In this document: positions 1-8,121 of the stretch, in pieces
Layout: the number at the start of each line of letters is the position of its first letter
Position numbering within the stretch: the stretch's first letter is position 1
Notes under the pieces: model-generated
Seen by the model: the letters and a program-made list of their open reading frames with translations, nothing else
The model's database searches: none
What the model was told of the DNA's origin: nothing
Program-made: the position numbers and the translations under genes
Assembly (NCBI GenBank): GCA_905181875.1
Contig: CAJIZH010000003.1
Span: forward strand, 868,001-932,000
DNA: 64,000 nt
Source of the DNA: Flavobacteriales bacterium UBA6770
GTDB taxonomy: Bacteria; Bacteroidota; Bacteroidia; Flavobacteriales_G; Salibacteraceae
Direction: 5' to 3'

Positions 1-826
1 CTGGCCAATACACTTTATCAACCGCTGGATGACTTTCTAGAAATTCAGCAACTTTTGCACCGTTTTCACAGTGTCTTTGCATTCTTAAGTGCAAGGTTTT
101 AATTCCTCGAAGCACCAAAAAAGAATCCATTGGCCCACAAACTGCACCAGACGAATTCTGTATAAAATATAATTGTTCTGCTATCTCATCATCATTAACA
201 ATCAAAGCGCCCATTACCACATCAGAGTGGCCTCCAAGATATTTAGTAGCAGAATGCATTACGATATCTGCACCCATATCCAAGGGGTTTTGCAAATAAG
301 GACTAGCAAATGTGTTGTCAACCCCCAGCATACAGTTGTGTTTTTTTGCAAATGAAGATGCTTTCTTAATATCAACAATATTAAGCATTGGATTAGTGGG
401 TGTTTCTATCCAAACTAATTTGGTGTTTTCATTTACTAAATCACCTAGCTTATCAAAATCAGTCATTTCAGTGAAATGAAACTTGATTCCGTACTTCTCA
501 AATATTTTAGTAAAAATTCGATAAGTTCCTCCATACAAATCACTCGTAGAAATTACCTCATCGCCAGGGTTCAACATTTTAATTACAGCATCAATTGCTG
601 CCAATCCACTTCCAAAACACAAGCCATGTTTTCCGTTTTCAATAGACGCAAGATTCTTTTCTAAAGCATGCCTTGTTGGATTTTGAGTTCGGCTGTATTC
701 GTATCCTTTATGCTCACCGAGTGACTTCTGCACATATGTAGACGTTTGATAAATCGGTGTCATTATCGCCCCCGTTGCCGTGTCGGGAATCAATCCTCCG
801 TGAATTACTTTAGTACCGATTTTCAA
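1..826 (-). CDS. Cystathionine gamma-synthase/lyase family PLP enzyme (3' end outside window)
   Basis: The gene reads leftward off the window edge; about 275 N-terminal residues of a usual 380 or so are present. The translation contains the typical family start GAIMTPIYQTSTYVQ, then SRTQNPTR and, further on, HSATKYLGGHSDVVMG, which carries the lysine that forms the Schiff base with pyridoxal phosphate. It also has VDNTFASPYLQNPL. The family joins cysteine to an activated homoserine or cleaves cystathionine in methionine/cysteine metabolism; the sequence does not settle whether this copy is MetB, MetC or a methionine gamma-lyase. The start is taken as TTG at 826 because homologues begin MKxGTKxIH and no ATG lies upstream in frame before a TAA at 848-850; the next in-frame ATG lies inside the conserved GAIMTPIYQ motif and would remove the family N-terminus. 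Confidence 0.88.
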   Translation of the reverse strand, partial: MKIGTKVIHGGLIPDTATGAIMTPIYQTSTYVQKSLGEHKGYEYSRTQNPTRHALEKNLASIENGKHGLCFGSGLAAIDAVIKMLNPGDEVISTSDLYGGTYRIFTKIFEKYGIKFHFTEMTDFDKLGDLVNENTKLVWIETPTNPMLNIVDIKKASSFAKKHNCMLGVDNTFASPYLQNPLDMGADIVMHSATKYLGGHSDVVMGALIVNDDEIAEQLYFIQNSSGAVCGPMDSFLVLRGIKTLHLRMQRHCENGAKVAEFLESHPAVDKVYWP

Positions 827-882
827 AGTGAAATGATCTGTTTTGAATTATATTCAAATGTAATGCTTAATCGAGATTTTCC

Positions 883-890
883 TACTTTCG
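883..890 (+). promoter_or_regulatory. Bacteroidota -7 element (TACTTTCG) of the DUF3298 lipoprotein gene
   Basis: TACTTTCG matches TAnnTTTG with one difference and ends five bases before the ATG at 896. If transcription starts at the usual distance from this element, the mRNA is leaderless or nearly so. No clear -33 TTTG was found at the expected spacing. Confidence 0.5.
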
Positions 891-895
891 AACTT

Positions 896-1687
896 ATGAA
901 ATTAACAACGAAAAACGGGTTTTTATCTATCCTTATTTTATGCAGTACTGCGCTCATTTCTTGCATATCAAAGGAGGAAACGCCTGTCGCAAAGCACAAA
1001 GCATTGGAAATTGAAAAAACGAAGGTGGAGTTTCAGTTAACCGGTAACTTAGATGAAGCATCTTCTTTTGATATCAAATTAGAATTTCCTCAACTAAATA
1101 ACATAGACTCGTCTTTGTTAAAGACAATTATTCAACAAGAAACTCATAAGCTGATTCACAAATCAACTATATCAGATTCTTTGCTAAAAAACAAAGAACA
1201 AGTGGTTGCTGAGTTAGAAATTGCATACAAAGCTTTTAGAGCAGATTTTCCAGAGATAAACTCGAAATGGTATTTAAATCGAACGGTAGAAGTTGTTTAT
1301 CAAAGTGAAAAATACGTTACGCTAATGGTCCATGAACAATCGTATATGGGTGGTGGGCATTCAAATGAATTAATGACATTCAAAACATTCATCGTAAAAA
1401 CAGGACAAAAAATCTCTTTGAGTCAATTGCTTTCTAACAATGAATACCTAATAGCCGAAGGCTTGGCTGAAAACGCATTTAGAAAACAAAAAGGATTTAA
1501 ACCTAGTGATGACCTTAAGGCTAATGGCTGGTACTTTCCCAATGGTCGATTTACCTTAAACAACAATTATCATTTAACCGATTCTACGATAATTATACGA
1601 TACAATACATATGACATAGGGTCTTATGAAGCAGGAGCGACTACTTTAGAACTTGATTTGGATAAAATTAAAAAAGGTGCAGCATAA
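896..1687 (+). CDS. Lipoprotein with DUF4163/DUF3298 (RsiV-like) domains
   Basis: A 263-residue secreted lipoprotein. The N-terminus is a short basic region, a hydrophobic stretch and a lipobox ending in LISC, so the mature protein should be anchored by its cysteine. The C-terminal half has the DUF3298 signature: MGGGHSNE, a statement of input (SLSQLL), the helix LAENAFRKQKG, then FPNGRFTLNNNYHLTDS and a final strand region YDIGSYEAGATTLELDL. In other bacteria this fold occurs in RsiV, which binds lysozyme; no such role can be claimed here. The ATG at 896 is chosen over an in-frame ATG at 746 because the longer form overlaps the divergent PLP enzyme, hides the signal peptide and lies upstream of the promoter element. 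Confidence 0.85.
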   Translation: MKLTTKNGFLSILILCSTALISCISKEETPVAKHKALEIEKTKVEFQLTGNLDEASSFDIKLEFPQLNNIDSSLLKTIIQQETHKLIHKSTISDSLLKNKEQVVAELEIAYKAFRADFPEINSKWYLNRTVEVVYQSEKYVTLMVHEQSYMGGGHSNELMTFKTFIVKTGQKISLSQLLSNNEYLIAEGLAENAFRKQKGFKPSDDLKANGWYFPNGRFTLNNNYHLTDSTIIIRYNTYDIGSYEAGATTLELDLDKIKKGAA

Positions 1688-1689
1688 AA

Positions 1690-1711
1690 AAAGCAGCTCG
1701 AAAACTGCTTT
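1690..1711 (+). terminator. Short hairpin after the DUF3298 lipoprotein gene
   Basis: AAAGCAG and CTGCTTT form a 7-bp stem just after the stop codon. The following bases are TTTAAATAAA rather than a solid T run, so termination efficiency is doubtful. Confidence 0.4.
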
Positions 1712-1867
1712 AAATAAAGGGGAGCTCAATCTTCACTTTTTCATATTAACTGCTAACACCCAAAACTTAACTGTAAAAAATCACGCTCACGCCCTCTTTT
1801 TTAATGTGCTTGCATAGTATTAACGAAGAGGAATAGAAAAGGTTATTTTTGAAACAAACTATTTATT

Positions 1868-2314
1868 ATGATGAAGACAGCAACAATTCTATGGGCACTC
1901 GTGATTACGAGCAGTTTGGCTTTTTCGCAAAATGCAAATGATGTAATCGGTAAATGGAAAACTATTGATGATGAGACAGGAGAAGCAAAATCGATTGTTG
2001 AATTGTATAAGGTTGGAAATAAATTGCAGGGTAAAGTGATTCAAATCTTGAACCCTACCAAGGTAGATAATGTTTGTTCCCTTTGTGAAGATGATGATGC
2101 TAGAAAAGGCCAACGCATTCAGGGAATGATTATCGTAAAAGACATGATTTGGGATGTTGATGAATGGGATGATGGAACTATTCTCGATCCAAACAAAGGG
2201 TCTATTTACGATTGCAAACTATGGCTAGAAAACGACAATAAGGACAAGTTATATCTTAGAGGATATATTGGGTTTTTATTCCGCACCCAAAACTGGTACA
2301 GAATCACCGAATAA
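1868..2314 (+). CDS. Secreted DUF2147 family protein
   Basis: A 148-residue protein with a clear signal peptide ending SLAFSQ. The rest fits DUF2147: an opening IGKWKTIDDETGEAKSIVELY, then GKVIQILNP, a CSLC pair near the middle, DMIWDVDEWDDGTILDPNKGSIYDCKLWL, and a closing LYLRGYIGFLFRTQNWYRI. Family members are small exported beta-rich proteins of unknown biochemical function. Two consecutive ATGs (1868 and 1871) are possible starts. The serine hydrolase follows 9 bases after the stop and may be cotranscribed. Confidence 0.85.
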   Translation: MMKTATILWALVITSSLAFSQNANDVIGKWKTIDDETGEAKSIVELYKVGNKLQGKVIQILNPTKVDNVCSLCEDDDARKGQRIQGMIIVKDMIWDVDEWDDGTILDPNKGSIYDCKLWLENDNKDKLYLRGYIGFLFRTQNWYRITE

Positions 2315-2323
2315 GACAGCTTC

Positions 2324-3454
2324 TTGAAATTTAAAACAATACTAATAGCCCAAATTTTTTGGGCTTTTTTTAGTTGCACCGGTGTTGAAGAATCATCTGT
2401 GCCTAAAAGTCCACCGGCTAATTTTAAAATTGAACTTACAGATCAGCAAAAAAAACTAGCTAAGTCTATAGATAGCATTGCATCTAAAAGACATAAGCAA
2501 GGTATTTTTAATGGTGTTGTATTAGTAGCTGAATATGGGCTTCCTATCTATTCTAAAGCATTTGGATTTGCAAATTTCAAAACAAAAGAGCTGCTTACGG
2601 AACACTCCGTTTTTCAATTGGCATCGGTTTCAAAAATGTTTACTGCTACCGCTATACTTTTATTACAGCAAAAAGGGTACTTGTCTATTAACGATAGCAT
2701 TCATCACATTATTCCAAACTTCCCGTATAAGGGATTGATTATACGTCACTTACTTACTCACAGAAGTGGTTTGCCCAGGTATATGGTTGTGACTGACGAG
2801 CATTGGCCACGAGACAGTATGCTAACAAATGAGGATATGCACGCCGTTATGGTTGCCCATCCTCCTAAACGTTATTTTTCACCAGATTTTCGATTCAATT
2901 ATCAAAATACTAACTACGCATATTTGGCACTGATAGTTGAGCGAGTTTCAGGGCAAGGTTTCGACAACTTTGTACGTGATCATATTTTTGAACCGTTGGG
3001 AATGTACAATTCTAGAGTCTACTCAGGAAAGAAACAGCCCGACATTGCTGGTTCGGTTGTTGGCCACATTTACCGTCGCCCAAGAATTGTTTTACCACAA
3101 GAGAACTATATCAATGGGGTAGCAGGAGACAAGGGTGTTTACGCCTCTGTTGGTGATCTCCTAAAATTCGATCAAGCCTTATATACCGACACTTTCTTAA
3201 CTGCCGAAAGCAAGCAACTCATGTTTCATCCATGGACTAAATGGCGTAGAGCCGGCAAAGACAGTTACGGGTTTGGCTGGAGAATTTCCAATTTTAAAAA
3301 AGACAACTTAGTCTATCATTACGGATGGTGGAACGGGTTTAAGACCAGCTTTATGCGTTATACAAATTGCAAACGGACCATTATTATCCTAACTAATAGA
3401 GATCGAAGATTAACTTTAACTAAGGAGCTTCAAACGCTATTATTCCCTGAATAA
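2324..3454 (+). CDS. Lipoprotein serine hydrolase, beta-lactamase/DD-peptidase (class C) family
   Basis: A 376-residue protein starting at TTG (2324). The N-terminus is a lipoprotein signal peptide with cysteine 18 in FFSC. The catalytic SxxK is SVSK at residues 101-104, and the second motif is Y193-x-N195 in YQNTNYAYL. A late GWWNGFKTSF segment stands where the third (HxG/KTG-like) motif of this family normally lies. The family includes AmpC-like beta-lactamases, D-aminopeptidases and esterases; the substrate cannot be predicted. Lipidation points to a periplasmic or outer-membrane-anchored enzyme. No ATG alternative exists upstream. An intrinsic-terminator-like hairpin lies inside the signal peptide codons (2347-2371). 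Confidence 0.88.
   Translation: MKFKTILIAQIFWAFFSCTGVEESSVPKSPPANFKIELTDQQKKLAKSIDSIASKRHKQGIFNGVVLVAEYGLPIYSKAFGFANFKTKELLTEHSVFQLASVSKMFTATAILLLQQKGYLSINDSIHHIIPNFPYKGLIIRHLLTHRSGLPRYMVVTDEHWPRDSMLTNEDMHAVMVAHPPKRYFSPDFRFNYQNTNYAYLALIVERVSGQGFDNFVRDHIFEPLGMYNSRVYSGKKQPDIAGSVVGHIYRRPRIVLPQENYINGVAGDKGVYASVGDLLKFDQALYTDTFLTAESKQLMFHPWTKWRRAGKDSYGFGWRISNFKKDNLVYHYGWWNGFKTSFMRYTNCKRTIIILTNRDRRLTLTKELQTLLFPE
2347..2371 (+). terminator. Terminator-like hairpin plus T7 inside the serine hydrolase signal-peptide codons
   Basis: AGCCCA and TGGGCT form a stem around an A/T loop and are followed by seven T. This has the shape of a rho-independent terminator for the upstream DUF2147 gene, yet it encodes residues of the downstream signal peptide (AQIFWAFFS). 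Confidence 0.5.
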
Positions 3455-3458
3455 TAGC

Positions 3459-4374
3459 TTAGTCTTTACCCCAATTTTCCAACTCTTGCTCTGTAAGTAA
3501 TTCTGGAAAGAACATTCTGCGCTGGTAGCTAGGGTGTAGGTACTTTTTCCATTCGCTTCCACCTGTTGCTGCTTTTACTTCCTTACCATGCTCCAAATAA
3601 TGCTCAGCTGTTCTCAAGTGAACCAAGGGCCATTTTACGTTAAAAACGTGGTCAAATTCTTTCATTATGAGCAATAAGTTCTGATGTTTTTTCGACTTCA
3701 GGTAACGCTAAATATTGTTGCCACAAGTTTCTTTTTTGATAGCGATTTGCTAGTTTTCTGAAGGTCTTCATGTACTTTTCTTCAAACTGCCTTAAAGTCA
3801 ATGATTTTTTACCTGTCTTATGGTCTACTCCAGCCATTTGCCAATAAATCCACTTAAACATTTCCTCTTGATCTCCACTTCCTTTTAGTTCTTCTTTCTT
3901 TCGATTCATAACCAGGTTCCACATATCAGTGCAATAGAACTCAATTTCTCTAAAAGTTGCCGATTGAAAACCCGAAGCAGGAGTTAATGTATGGCGAAAT
4001 TGTCCATATTGCTCCGGATCCATTCCCTCACGCATTACATCAAAACTCATTTGTGCAACTTCCGTATATCGCTTTGCTCGGGTAATTTTCTCCAAAAGAA
4101 TTGGGCCCGTAATTCCTTCTTCAGCCGTCGCTTGCTCTAATTCATGAGTTACTAGTTTTAGCAATAACTCAGTAACTTGATGATACATCAAGAAGATCAC
4201 CTCATCAGGAAAGTTTGTCCGCGGTTTTTGAAGACTAAACAACGCATCTACCTGAATATAATCCCAGTAGTTAATTGCCTTTGCGTGAAGGAGGCCCTCT
4301 AAGTACGCCTCAATTGGTTGCCCTTCAGCCGCATACTTTTCTTCAAGCTTTATAATTAGTTCTTCCTTATTCAT
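3459..4374 (-). pseudogene. kynA: Tryptophan 2,3-dioxygenase split by a +1 frameshift
   Basis: Two overlapping reading frames together give a full haem-dependent tryptophan 2,3-dioxygenase, the first step of the kynurenine pathway. The first frame (4374 down to a TGA at about 3652) encodes 240 residues including the N-terminal part, LMYHQVTELLLKLVTHE with the distal histidine, and FRHTLTPASGFQSATFREIE. The second frame (to 3459) encodes FNVKWPLVHLRTAEHYL, whose histidine corresponds to the axial haem ligand, then KAATGGSEWKKYL and the usual C-terminus. Neither half should work alone. The frame must move by +1 near 3650-3675, where the first frame ends ATT TGA C. Every other part looks intact, so this is either a very recent lesion, a sequence error, or recoded translation. 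Confidence 0.85.
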
Positions 4375-4476
4375 AAAATCCTGTTTTTTAGTCTTGTCAA
4401 ATTTGTGCTATTCCATTAGACTAAATGCTGATTTATATCAGATTACTAAACACTTACTAAAACTAACTCTGGTAGC

Positions 4477-4830
4477 ATAGGAAAAGCCGATATTGGCTCA
4501 AGGAAAGATATTCATTCGTTGGTTTATACCTTTTATGAAAAAATAAAAATTGATCCTTCACTTGGCCCTATTTTCACAAGAGCTATCCAAGGTTGGTCAA
4601 TACATATTGAACATTTAACTGATTTTTAGCAATCTCAATTGTTATTCCATAAGCGGTTTCGATGCAATCCTGGCGAGGCTCATATAAAAGTTTACACAGA
4701 CGAAAATCATTCTATTTCATCCGAGCACTTTAGTTTGTGATTGAATCTTTGGTTTGCGAACATTGATGATTTATTTGAAGGAGGAGTTGCAGAAGGCGCC
4801 AAAAGGAACGCACGAAAAATGAATGCTTAA
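4477..4830 (+). pseudogene. Relic of a group III truncated haemoglobin
   Basis: One reading frame over 354 bases reads GKADIGSRKDIHSLVYTFYE, then KIKIDPSLGPIF, IHIEHLTDF, a stop, LLFHKRF, NHSISSEHFSL, a stop, and LNLWFANIDDLFEGGVAEGAKRNARKM before TAA. This is the pattern of group III truncated globins (xDIxxLVxTFYxxVxxDPxLGPIF, then HFxLWLxLW and FEGxxAxxAKxRAxxM). The two internal stops, TAG at 4627-4629 and TGA at 4738-4740, stand where the family has tryptophan (DFW and LWL). No ATG, GTG or TTG precedes the conserved part; an ATA sits at 4477 where a start is expected. It fills most of the gap between the dioxygenase and the M1 peptidase. Confidence 0.82.
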
Positions 4831-4865
4831 TTATTCCTTAAAATTTGGGAAGCACGACAAAAAAC

Positions 4866-6806
4866 TTAGCGCTTAATAAACTTTGTTCGAATAGCTGTTT
4901 GATCTGAAGTCAGTTCAATAAAATACATCCCTGATGAGAGTTCACTTGTATTTATATTGCCTCCGTTAGTCTCAAGCTCTCCTGCTTTAACTAATTCCCC
5001 TCTTGACGAAGTAACCTTAAATGCAAAAGCCTCTTCCATTATGAAGTTTGGTTTTACGCGAACAAATTCTTTCACGGGATTTGGGTAAAGCAGAAAGGTT
5101 CTAATGTTCTCGGCGTTCTCCTCTCTACCAACGTTAATATGAGTGCCTTCAATTACTTCTCGAATTCCAATTAACACATTATAGTCTGGGTCAATTTTCA
5201 CACTGTCGGGAACACCAATAAAAGTTTCAGAAAACAATTCGTTGGTTTTTGTGTGTGGGAGTTTAAAATCGTTGCGCTTACCGTTTTTATAAACCGAAAT
5301 CGGAATGTCAAAATCAAAAAATGGCGAATTCGCAGTGCTTCCTGTTTGAGTAATATCAAAATTTAAAGTATTGCCATCCAAATTGTAAACTAACTCCAAA
5401 TTCGGATGCCCTTCTCCTAAATACCAATCATCAAAAAATGCTGTCAAGCTTCGACCGCTTGTTAATTCTAGCTGGGTTATCAAGTTTTGAGTTATTGCAA
5501 AACCATAAGCTGATTTCGGATCATGTATAAAATTATAGATGCCGTCAAAAAATGCCTTATCACCAATCTGGTGTCTCAAGGTGTGCAATACATAAGCTCC
5601 TTTGTTATAGGTAAGTCTTCCGCTAAAAAGCACAAAGAAATTGAGCGTATCAACCGGGAAAACTGACCCAGTATTCCTACTTATTATATAATTCGATGTT
5701 TCCCTTTTCCAGTCCATCCAATCACTGTCACCAAAACCTGCCTCATGCGTAAGAGCCGTTAAATATGTTGCAAAACTTTCGTTAAGCCAGAGGTCTTTCC
5801 AAGAACCACAAGTTACTTTATTGCCAAACCATTGGTGCGCCAGTTCATGTGCCACTAAAGGTTGATTAAGATTTTGCATATGAGACATCGTTTGGTGTTC
5901 CATTCCACCGCCAATACCTGTTTGTACATGACCATAATGCTCTCTCTTAAATGGATACTCTCCAAAAAGAGAATCGAACAAAACAAAAGTTTTCAGCAGC
6001 TGCTCCTCCACTGAATCAATCCAAAAGACTTGGTGTTTGAATAGGTAATTCTCTACGCGAATAGAGTCTTTATCCCAAACCATATCTTGAGAAATGTGTG
6101 CGTAAGTGCCTACCGAAAATGCGAGTAAATAAAAGGCCATTGGATAAGAGTGCTTCCAATGGGAAATCGACTCCATTCTTGAGCTATCAACTTCTATCAA
6201 CTTACCATTTGATACGCCCGTATAGTTTTTTGGGTGAATCAAATAAATGTCAGCAGAATCAATTTTATCTTGCAATGTCATTATGCAAGGCCACCAATAT
6301 CGAGCACCATAGGGTTCACTTCGCGTCCAAACGTGTCTGAAATCTGATCTAAAATAATTCCCAATATCTGATCCATCAGGAATTCCCTCAAAAACCACTC
6401 TAACAGTATGCGTTGGCACAATTACTTGTTTTTGACCAATTGGAATTATTAGAAAATTTCCTTTGCGATAAAAATTTACGTTTTGAATAAGGTCAACTTG
6501 AACACTGCTCACCGTCATCAATTTATTACTGTCAAAATCTAACCAAAGCGTATCAATTTCGCGGTTTAGTTTATAACTTAAAGTTACGTCACCATATATT
6601 TTCTGAACAGCTGGTTCGGCTTCAATTCTCATGTTTACATGAGTAATGTCTACAGCCGATGCAGTTGGTGTTTCACTTCTTTTTCCGAAACTTTCAGCCG
6701 CAGACTGCTCCTCTCCATGAAACTTTTGTTCCACATCAAAAACATGCTGAGCGGTTAAGGTAAATGAAAATGTAAACGCAACTATTAATCCTAATATTAA
6801 CTTCAT
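4866..6806 (-). CDS. Secreted M1 family metallopeptidase with T9SS sorting domain
   Basis: A 646-residue zinc aminopeptidase. After a signal peptide (residues 1-19) comes the M1 N-terminal beta domain, the exopeptidase motif GGGMEH (299-304), the zinc site HELAH (320-324) with the distal glutamate in NES (residue 343), and the catalytic domain to about 520. The last 75 residues are a T9SS type A sorting domain: LLYPNPVKEFVRVKPN, SSRGELV, NTSELSSGMYFIEL and a basic end KFIKR. The enzyme should therefore cross the outer membrane and be attached to the surface or released, where it would trim peptides. TATCATTG lies just upstream of the ATG and resembles a degenerate -7 element. It stands alone between two decayed genes. 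Confidence 0.95.
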   Translation of the reverse strand: MKLILGLIVAFTFSFTLTAQHVFDVEQKFHGEEQSAAESFGKRSETPTASAVDITHVNMRIEAEPAVQKIYGDVTLSYKLNREIDTLWLDFDSNKLMTVSSVQVDLIQNVNFYRKGNFLIIPIGQKQVIVPTHTVRVVFEGIPDGSDIGNYFRSDFRHVWTRSEPYGARYWWPCIMTLQDKIDSADIYLIHPKNYTGVSNGKLIEVDSSRMESISHWKHSYPMAFYLLAFSVGTYAHISQDMVWDKDSIRVENYLFKHQVFWIDSVEEQLLKTFVLFDSLFGEYPFKREHYGHVQTGIGGGMEHQTMSHMQNLNQPLVAHELAHQWFGNKVTCGSWKDLWLNESFATYLTALTHEAGFGDSDWMDWKRETSNYIISRNTGSVFPVDTLNFFVLFSGRLTYNKGAYVLHTLRHQIGDKAFFDGIYNFIHDPKSAYGFAITQNLITQLELTSGRSLTAFFDDWYLGEGHPNLELVYNLDGNTLNFDITQTGSTANSPFFDFDIPISVYKNGKRNDFKLPHTKTNELFSETFIGVPDSVKIDPDYNVLIGIREVIEGTHINVGREENAENIRTFLLYPNPVKEFVRVKPNFIMEEAFAFKVTSSRGELVKAGELETNGGNINTSELSSGMYFIELTSDQTAIRTKFIKR

Positions 6807-6886
6807 TCGACAATGATACCAATTTCGAATCGTCGTTTTTTGTCACTAACAGATATTTCACTTTAAAGGATAACTAACTTTGGCAA

Positions 6887-8117
6887 ATGGCACTTAGAAA
6901 GACGTTGATATACTTAATTGCTTATTGTTTAGCGTGACATTAGAGTTGTGCTTCCAAAAAAACTGTTGAAATGTGGTCACAAAAATGGAAAGGCGCTTTG
7001 CTCCTTTCGCTCCGGAGTTAGGCTTCCAATAACCTTTGAGTTACAATTTTAAAGGGCTAGCGACTCTACTTTTATCCTGATCAATGGCTCGGAACGTTTG
7101 ACCTACAAGATTCAAAACGGAAATAATAACGATCTATAAAGTAAAACTGGAACCTTACAATAGTGAATTGAACGTTTACGGTTTCAGCACTCTAATATCC
7201 AGGGGACTTGGACAAACTACACTAAAAGCACTCGACTATACAGAATCAGTTTTGAAGCCTCTAGCTCAGTAGAAGAAAAGTCAACTGGAAATGCAAAAAG
7301 GAGAATCACGTCAAAATTTCAAATTCAATTTGGTACTGGAAAAGATGCCTACCCAGCAATTTTATTATTGAAACAAGAAAAGAAAAACCTTTCTGGAACT
7401 ATAAAAACTGAAACAGGCGACTATCGATATCTGTGGGGAAAACAAGAGGGTGATTCTATCTGGCTCGGTTGTTTTGATGGTGCGCATGCTTTTCTTTTTA
7501 CCGCGCTCCAAAAGGACGATAGTTTGAAAAATGGGTTCTTTTATTCTAGCAATCATTATAAAGATACCTGGCAAGCTAAGCTCAGCGAAAACTTTGAATT
7601 AACTGATCCTAAAGAGCTTACCAAAGCAATTTCCGATTCTTCATTTCGGTTTTCACTAATGGACCAAAATGGAGCCTTAATTGATCAGACAAATCCAATC
7701 TTTAATAACACGGTTACCTGTATTCAAATCATGGGGACATGGTGTCCGAATTGCAAAGACGAAACGGAATTCCTAAAAGAGATTCGGGCAAAATATCCTG
7801 AAATCGAATTGCAAATTGTCGCTGCCGCTTTCGAATATGAAAAAGACACCGCCAAAGCACTGGCTCGGATTAAACACTATTCAAATTCTATGAACATGAA
7901 TTATCCCATTTACTATGGAGGCTCTACCAATAAAAAAAAGGTAACCGAAGTTTTTCCCGATTTAGATCGTGTAATCTCCTATCCAACGCTCATTATTTTG
8001 GACAAAGCAGGAAAGGTCAAACAAGTTCACACTGGTTTTAATGGCCCCGCAACTGACGAATATTTAGAATTCAAAAAAAACACAACGTACCTTATTGATT
8101 CATTAATTATTATTTAG
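6887..8117 (+). pseudogene. TlpA/thioredoxin-fold lipoprotein gene with a wrecked N-terminal third
   Basis: From the ATG at 6887, four bases after a perfect -7 element TAACTTTG (6875-6882), a lipoprotein signal peptide can be read (MALRKTLIYLIAYCLA, then SCASKKTVEMWS) but with TGA at 6935 and TAG at 6941. Homology-like text then jumps between frames (FELQF, STFILINGSERLTYKIQNG, YKVKLEPYNSELNVY), with further stops up to 7166. From about 7194 (NIQGTWTNYTKSTRLYRIS) to 8117 the frame is intact for some 307 codons, including the thioredoxin motif GTWCPNC near 7740 and the cis-proline segment ISYPTLIILD. The first ordinary start inside this intact part is TTG at 7368. The ancestor was probably a periplasmic thiol-disulfide oxidoreductase. 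Whether the intact part is still translated is unknown. Confidence 0.72.
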
Positions 8118-8121
8118 ACCC

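Noticed and set aside
746-895. N-terminal extension of the DUF3298 lipoprotein from an upstream ATG
   Set aside because: It overlaps the start of the divergent PLP enzyme, hides the lipoprotein signal and lies upstream of the -7 element.
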